Source: Dama dama (Eukaryota > Chordata > Mammalia > Artiodactyla > Cervidae). Taken from it: a stretch of DNA of 64,000 nucleotides. Positions 58,956-64,000 of the stretch are shown here, in pieces (position 1 is the first letter of the stretch; each line of letters starts with the position of its first letter). The notes under the pieces were generated by a model. That model did no database searches, was not told the origin of the DNA, and saw only the letters and a list, made by a program, of their open reading frames with translations. The translations under genes and the position numbers were made by a program. The stretch is from assembly GCF_033118175.1 (NCBI RefSeq), contig NC_083701.1:73656001-73720000 (forward strand), written 5' to 3'.

Positions 58956-60488
58956 TAACATCTTTCTTTCACCGAGTCCCACCTCCAAGACTTAACGATC
59001 TACACTGAGCATCAGGAACGACTTCCAATTCTTAATGACAAAGAAGAAATGAATTCTTTGGGCAGTTACCATAGCCTCATTTTTTGCTATGTATTTCTTC
59101 TGAAAATGCTACAATTACACAACGGAAAAAAGTTTAAAAATCCAGAAACATGGGAACACTGTGGATCCTGCGTCTCAAAAGCTTATGTGATCAGTATGAA
59201 CAACTGAATGGGCCCACTGGAGAACTGCTGAGGTGCAAAGGGCAAGCAAACAACAATCACCACTCTTCAAGGAGGACACTATGATCTAACTGAAACATTC
59301 TTCACAAATTCAAGAAAACTAGTGTGTGGAGATACACCTGGTGACACTTCTGCACTCTGAGTAAGGAGCTTTCTGTTATATCTGGTACAGCAATATCCAC
59401 ATCATACAAAAGTAAGTCTCCACGGTCATTTTCTTGTTATAAATGTGAATATGCACTGAGCCTTTTCTATCATTATTTTATGATGCTTGGGTATTTTCAT
59501 TGAAATATAAAGATCTGTTTATAAAATAAGACTTTTCTTAAAACATCATTTGTGCAACCTTTAAAAAGACTCTAAACATAATATTAAATTCAAAATAAAG
59601 AAACATATCTGTGGTGATACTATTTTTTTAAAAAGATAATTAAAAAAAATTGAAAATGGCAGTTACTTCAGGGGTTGAGGAAGGGCAGGAATATATAGTA
59701 ACAGAGGTACTCACAGGCAGCTCTTTAACTGTGTTGATACTGACCCAGTTCTGAGCAGAGTAACTGGTTCCCAAAGGTTTGCTTTTATTATTAACTTCTG
59801 TATGTTACAATCTGGAATTGGCATGTTCAAATTACAGAATTTTAAAAAGTGTAAAAAATACATGATGACAAGGAAGTAGATATAGAAAAGTGTAGATCAC
59901 TAATTCATCAGATGAGGTAGGGAGTATGCCTGCAGCCTGATAAGGCAGACAAGGAAAAGTCACAGCGTTCCCACAGATGGTGTGTAATTAGTCTTCCAAG
60001 AAAAAGGAGGTACTTCTTCCCCTGAACAGTAAATGAGGGATCGAAGGATAAGTGAAGATATGAATTAATCTGGAGGTAGATTAAAAGAAAATTGAGGGAC
60101 TTTATTAGTGAATTAGACCGAAAGGTCACTGCTGAGGATAAAGACTGAGGATAAGTTATTTAAAAAGAATTGAAGGTTTAAAACACTGTGCAGACTGTGA
60201 AACTGCCAACTAGGCAAAAGACTGTTTGCTCTAACTGCTTAAAACTTTTTCTGTACCCATATTTCCACCCCCAAGCTATTGCTCTCTTTGTTCTATACAG
60301 ACCAGTCCTTGGACTCTAGAGTTCGTGCCTCTAGTCACCAGTAACTGAAAATTTAAACTGCAAGTGACCAAAATGGTTCAAAAATGGTACTACTTTGCCT
60401 TAACAGGCAAGATACACAGCACACAAAATCATCTACTTCAACAATTAGCTTTCATACTTCGTTTAATAACAAAGTTGCATGGCACTTA

Positions 60489-60715
60489 AGGGCTTCCCAG
60501 CGGGTGCTAGTGGTAAATGCCTGCTAAGTGCCTGGCAATGCAGGAGACCTAAGAGACACAGGTTTGATCCCTGGGTAGGGAAGATCCCCTGGAGGAGGGC
60601 ATGGCAACCCACTCCAGTATTCTTGCTGGAGAATCCCATGGACAGAGGAGTCTGGCGGGCTATAGTCCATAAGGTTGTAAAGAGTCAAACACGACTGAAA
60701 CGACTTAGCAGGCAT
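60489..60715 (+). mobile_element. Bov-tA2 SINE
   Basis: It starts GGGCTTCCCAGCGGGTGCTA and contains GTTTGATCCCTGGGTAGGGA. It ends ACACGACTGAAACGACTTAG CAGGCATGCAC. Confidence 0.92.
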
Positions 60716-61218
60716 GCACGTGGCACTTAAAATACACATAAAGTACTGCTATATACATAATTTTTTAATGTGCTAACAAATTTTTTATTGATGTATAGCT
60801 GATGTGCAATGTTATGTAAGTTATAGATGTACAGTAGAGTTTCATAATTTTTAAAGATTATACTCCATTTATCATCATTATAAAATAGTGGCTGTACTCC
60901 CATCTGTACAGATATATCCGTGTAGCTTATTTTATACATAACAGTCAACACCTCTTAATCTCCTACCCTTATACTGCTCCTCCTCCTTCCCTCTCAACAC
61001 CAGTAACCACTAATTCGTTCTCTGTATCTCTGAGTCTTTCTTCTCTGTTACATTCACTAGTTGGTTGTATTTTTTAGATTCCACATATAAGTGATATCAT
61101 ACAGTATGTCTTTGTCTGACTTATTTCACTGAGCATAATACCCTCCAAGTTCATCTGCTGATACAAATGGCGAAATTTCATTCTTTTTTATGGCCACTTA
61201 ATACCCATTGTATAGATA

Positions 61219-61237
61219 TACACACACACACACACAC
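61219..61237 (+). repeat. (CA)n microsatellite
   Basis: About nine uninterrupted CA units, immediately before a perfect hairpin. Confidence 0.95.
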
Positions 61238-61269
61238 ATCATATCTTCTTACTGATAAGAAGATATGAT
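61238..61269. repeat. Perfect 14-bp inverted repeat, 4-nt loop
   Basis: ATCATATCTTCTTA (61238-61251), loop CTGA, then TAAGAAGATATGAT (61256-61269). Confidence 0.97.
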
Positions 61270-61321
61270 ATCCACTTATCTGTTGATGGACACTTAGGGT
61301 GCTTCTGTATCGATATAAATT

Positions 61322-61425
61322 CTTTAATATGAGCATTACAGTAACACTATGTGAGTAGGGAGGTACTATTTCCATCTTATAGATGAGAAAACTGGCTCAG
61401 AAGTGTTAAAAGTCCACAACCATAT
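61322..61425 (-). repeat. MIR fragment
   Basis: The + strand reads GTAACACTATGTGAGTAGGG, AGGTACTATTTCCATCTTAT AGATGAGAAAACTGGCTCAG, a reverse-complement MIR core. Confidence 0.7.
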
Positions 61426-61504
61426 TTTTTATGACAGTGCATTCTTGGTCTACATAGGTATACTTAACGATCAACATGTCTGGAGTTTAACTGCTAAATA
61501 TAGT

Positions 61505-62100
61505 CTTAGTTAATCACTTACTTTGTACCAGGAACTGTTCTAGGTACTGGAGATATAAAGATGAGTAAGACACGGTTCCTTCTTCCACGGAGCTCATAGT
61601 CTAGTGAGGAGACAACCTGTAAACAGATAAAACAGCTTTCACTGTGGCAGTTACTAAAACAGATGCAAAATGGCAACCACTACATCTAGGGCACAGAATA
61701 GAAAGTGGGTGATTCAGTCAGGAAGAGTCACAGAGAAGGAAACCTTCGAATAAACTGCGTGTTAGAGTGCAATTCTTAAAGAACTAATCACAGAAAATAT
61801 GGAGCATTCAGAGAACTGTTGGTAAGACTGGTGCAAAGTGAGCAGACCCACAGGCAAACAGTAATCTGAACTACAAAGAACCCTATGGGATAGTTCATAT
61901 GGTATCCAAAACAAAGCACAGTAGTTTAAAGTTTATCCTGAAGGTAACACTGACAGGTTTCCATAGCAAGAACTGCATTTTAGAAGAATGACTTCGATCT
62001 GAAGCAGAGCACCGGCTGTGAGGAGAAAGCTCAGCATACATGTAAGATCTCTGACAGATGATTATGGATAGCTGAGTCTTAGAAGGAAGGAGGACTCCAC
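61505..62100 (+). repeat. Second copy of the 1521-2420 repeat family
   Basis: CACTTACTTTGTACCAGGAA, CTGTTCTAGGTACTGGAGAT and GGAGCTCATAGTCTAGTGAG GAGAC correspond to the start of the family. GTTTAAAGTTTATCCTGAAG GTAA to GAAGAATGACTTCGATCTG corresponds to a later part. Confidence 0.45.
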
Positions 62101-62224
62101 ACAACTAAAATGTCCCACTTCGCTATCTGGGTGGATAATGGAGCTATAACCAGGATAGGGAAGAGAAGAGGAAGAGAAGAGGAACAAACAGAAGAGGAAC
62201 AAACCCACAGAGTTTTCAAAGAGC

Positions 62225-62300
62225 CAATTCTGCACTCAGACTACTTGAATTTCATTTCCAATTCTGCCACTTAAACAGCTGTGTGACCAGGCATGGCAAA
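62225..62300 (+). repeat. MIR fragment
   Basis: GAATTTCATTTCCAATTCTG CCACTTAAACAGCTGTGTGA CC is the MIR tRNA-to-core transition. Confidence 0.75.
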
Positions 62301-63794
62301 AGAAAAAAACAGAAGTCTGAGTTTTTACAAACTTTCGAGTGAATTCGTTACTCGTCCAAATGAACTTAGGTCATAACGTATATGGCTAGTTATATGTAAG
62401 CTGATTATGTCCAGTTTAATCCTTTAAAAATACCACAGAGTTGTATAAGAGCTCATTGCTATTCAACTGCAAACAACAGTGAGAGTCCTGAATGTAGATA
62501 ATAAACGACATTTCCAGTCCTCCAAGGTTACAGACCTATCAACGCCTCACTCAGAAAATAGATCTTAATTGCCTGCTTACTTTAAGATGTCATTCTTGAG
62601 TCAGAAGCAAAATTTTTTTTTTAAAAAATCCAAGAGATCTGATTCATTTTGCATACTATGCACAGCATTATGGATTAGAAAAGCCAGAGAAATATCATCA
62701 TGTATCCATCTGCCTGGATCAATTAATAAATATACTTAGTGACTGCCCAGTCTATTAAAGTGGGTATGGTAAGGACACAAAAGTGGTAGAAGACCAAGTC
62801 CCCATTTCCACACTAGTACTCTAGTTTGAGGACATTAATACACAGGTAATATCCCAGCAACAAGCCAGGGTGGTACATACCAGCTGCTAAAAAAAGTTAG
62901 TCCAATGGACATGGAACTTGAAAGGTTAAAAAGCCAGTTAGGCAACAAAATTAAAAATTTAAAACTCAACTTAAAACTCAATGAATTTTAACAATGAATT
63001 AAAATTTAAAACTCAATGAATGTGGCAAAGACAAAGACAGACCATCCAGGCTGAGTCCTCCTTCATGGGAATGTCTCAGTCCTGGGTACATGGGGACCGT
63101 AAAGGATAACCTTAGAAAACAATGCAATGGCTCTATCTGTAGAGACAGCTTTCGGATGTATCTCAAGAGTATTTCACTAGTAGAATCCTGATATAATAAA
63201 GCACACTTCTGTTAGATTTAACAGTTTCTGTAGGACCAAAATATTCAGAAAGGAGAGACCCATTCTACCTGGGCTACATATCACCAGGCCTCGGTTTCAA
63301 AGCCCAGGTGACTCCACGTGGGCAGAAGAGGAGAGGAAGGAGGAAAACCTTTCTCAGTACCCAGTGCCTTTCAACTTCAGAATCGTTCCCTTTTATCAAA
63401 CTCTCCGAATGATCACCACTGCGGCCTCCTATGATTCCGAGATTACTTCTGCCTTCCTGGGCGGCCTCCTCCCACTTGAAGCCGCCACCCTGCTCCAGCC
63501 TCAGCATCGGCGCCAAGCCTGGGTCTTGCCCCCTTCCATCTCACCGACGGCAGGGGTGACCCCGTGCCTGGCTCCGGGCAGCTGCGTCCAGCACTGCACT
63601 GCCTCTTCAGCGCCTGTCCACAGAACTCAAGCCCCTCGGACCCCCAGCTCTCCGCTGGCTGAGAGCACCCCTACCTGTCTGTTCAGCACTTACCAGTTAC
63701 ACATTCACATTCCCATCTCAAGGAAACAGGCCAAGTACAACCACTTCCAATTTTAACACTGCAACATTAACATTATTCTCTTTTGATTGAGCTG

Positions 63795-64000
63795 AATTTT
63801 ATTTTTTTTTTAGGATAACTGCTTTACAGTCTTGGCTTCTGCCAAATATCAACCTGGTCAGGTACGTCCCCCACCTCGGGAGCCTCCCTCCCCACCCCTC
63901 CCCTCCTGGTTGTGACCAAGCCCCGGATGGAGATCACGAGTCACACAGCAAATGCCCACTGGGCATCTATTCCACATGTGGCAACATACATGTCCATGTG
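63795..64000 (-). mobile_element. Ruminant L1 3' end, cut by the window edge
   Basis: The + strand reads TTTTTAGGATAACTGCTTTA CAGTC, then CTGCCAAATATCAACCTGGT and the C-rich CCTCCCTCCCCACCCCTCCC. It matches the 3' UTR start of the long L1 at 21438-21620. Confidence 0.85.

Larger units (their letters stand above)
60775..61315 (-). mobile_element. L1 3' UTR fragment
   Basis: The + strand has TTTTTTATTGATGTATAGCT, TATCCGTGTAGCTTATTTTA, ACACCAGTAACCACTAATTC, GTCTGACTTATTTCACTGAG and TATCTGTTGATGGACACTTA. This is the reverse complement of an L1 3' region. It contains the CA microsatellite and hairpin below. Confidence 0.75.
49586..64000 (-). other. WWP1: 5' intron or leader region of WWP1
   Basis: This is sequence upstream of the start-codon exon. 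I could not place a 5' UTR exon or a CpG-island promoter. It contains the EIF4B pseudogene, BovB, L1, SINE and MIR copies listed separately. I recognise nothing at 49600-50050, 58960-60480 or 62300-63270. The segment 63274-63756 is a moderately GC-rich patch with a 130-codon + strand ORF (63364-63756) of no recognisable family. Confidence 0.6.

Noticed and set aside
58960..59420. Possible processed pseudogene or 5' exon (GC-moderate, non-A-rich text)
   Set aside because: No frame or motif that I recognise, and no splice sites or poly(A) tail could be tied to it.
1..64000. Search for CRISPR arrays, phage, plasmid or bacterial operons, tRNA and rRNA genes
   Set aside because: None present. tRNA-like boxes belong to Bov-tA, CHR-2 and MIR SINEs, and the window is vertebrate intronic DNA.

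Overview
The window is nuclear DNA from a ruminant, most likely a bovid. The evidence is the repeat content: several long BovB (RTE) LINE copies, about a dozen Bov-tA/Bov-A2 tRNA-type SINEs that share their tail with BovB, a near full-length ruminant L1, CHR-2-type cetartiodactyl SINEs and a probable ruminant endogenous-retrovirus LTR. Base composition is AT-rich, and almost all of the window is intronic. There is no operon, phage, CRISPR or other prokaryotic content.

One real protein-coding gene runs through it on the minus strand. It is the 5' coding part of WWP1, a C2-WW-HECT E3 ubiquitin ligase of the NEDD4 family. Seven coding exons were placed by translation, splice sites and codon phase: 49495-49585 (start codon), 38447-38585, 37683-37807, 19887-20024, 19730-19796, 16158-16339 and 5170-5506. 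Every exon-exon phase closes, giving one continuous frame of about 350 residues. It covers the C2 domain and the Ser/Thr/Pro-rich linker, and stops just before the first WW domain. The WW and HECT exons lie beyond the low-coordinate end. The promoter and any first non-coding exons lie at or beyond the high-coordinate end; I could not place them.

Region by region: 1-5169 is intron 7 with an old L1, a mammalian repeat split by that L1, and L2. 5507-16157 is intron 6 with L2, MIR, MER20, an L1 split by BovB and a MIR split by BovB. 16340-20024 holds two short introns and SINEs. 20025-37682 is the large intron 3, dominated by a near full-length, mutated L1 (about 21438-29475, minus strand). That L1 carries a 479-bp tandem duplication in its 5' UTR and an inserted BovB. 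37808-49494 is intron 1 of the coding region. It contains a 5'-inverted (twin-primed) BovB flanked by an 11-bp target duplication (39905-43565), itself hit by a solo LTR. 49586-64000 is 5' intron/leader sequence. It contains an EIF4B processed pseudogene (about 51590-53520) interrupted by BovB, a long BovB (54803-57779) carrying a SINE, L1 fragments, and a perfect hairpin next to a CA microsatellite.

I found no undescribed gene system. What merits a second look is structural: nested insertions that give a relative chronology, two perfect hairpins probably made by template switching inside L1 sequence, a 90-bp WWP1 intron beside very large ones, and a rapidly diverging WWP1 linker exon. Repeat boundaries are read by eye and are good to roughly 5-30 bp unless a target duplication is cited.
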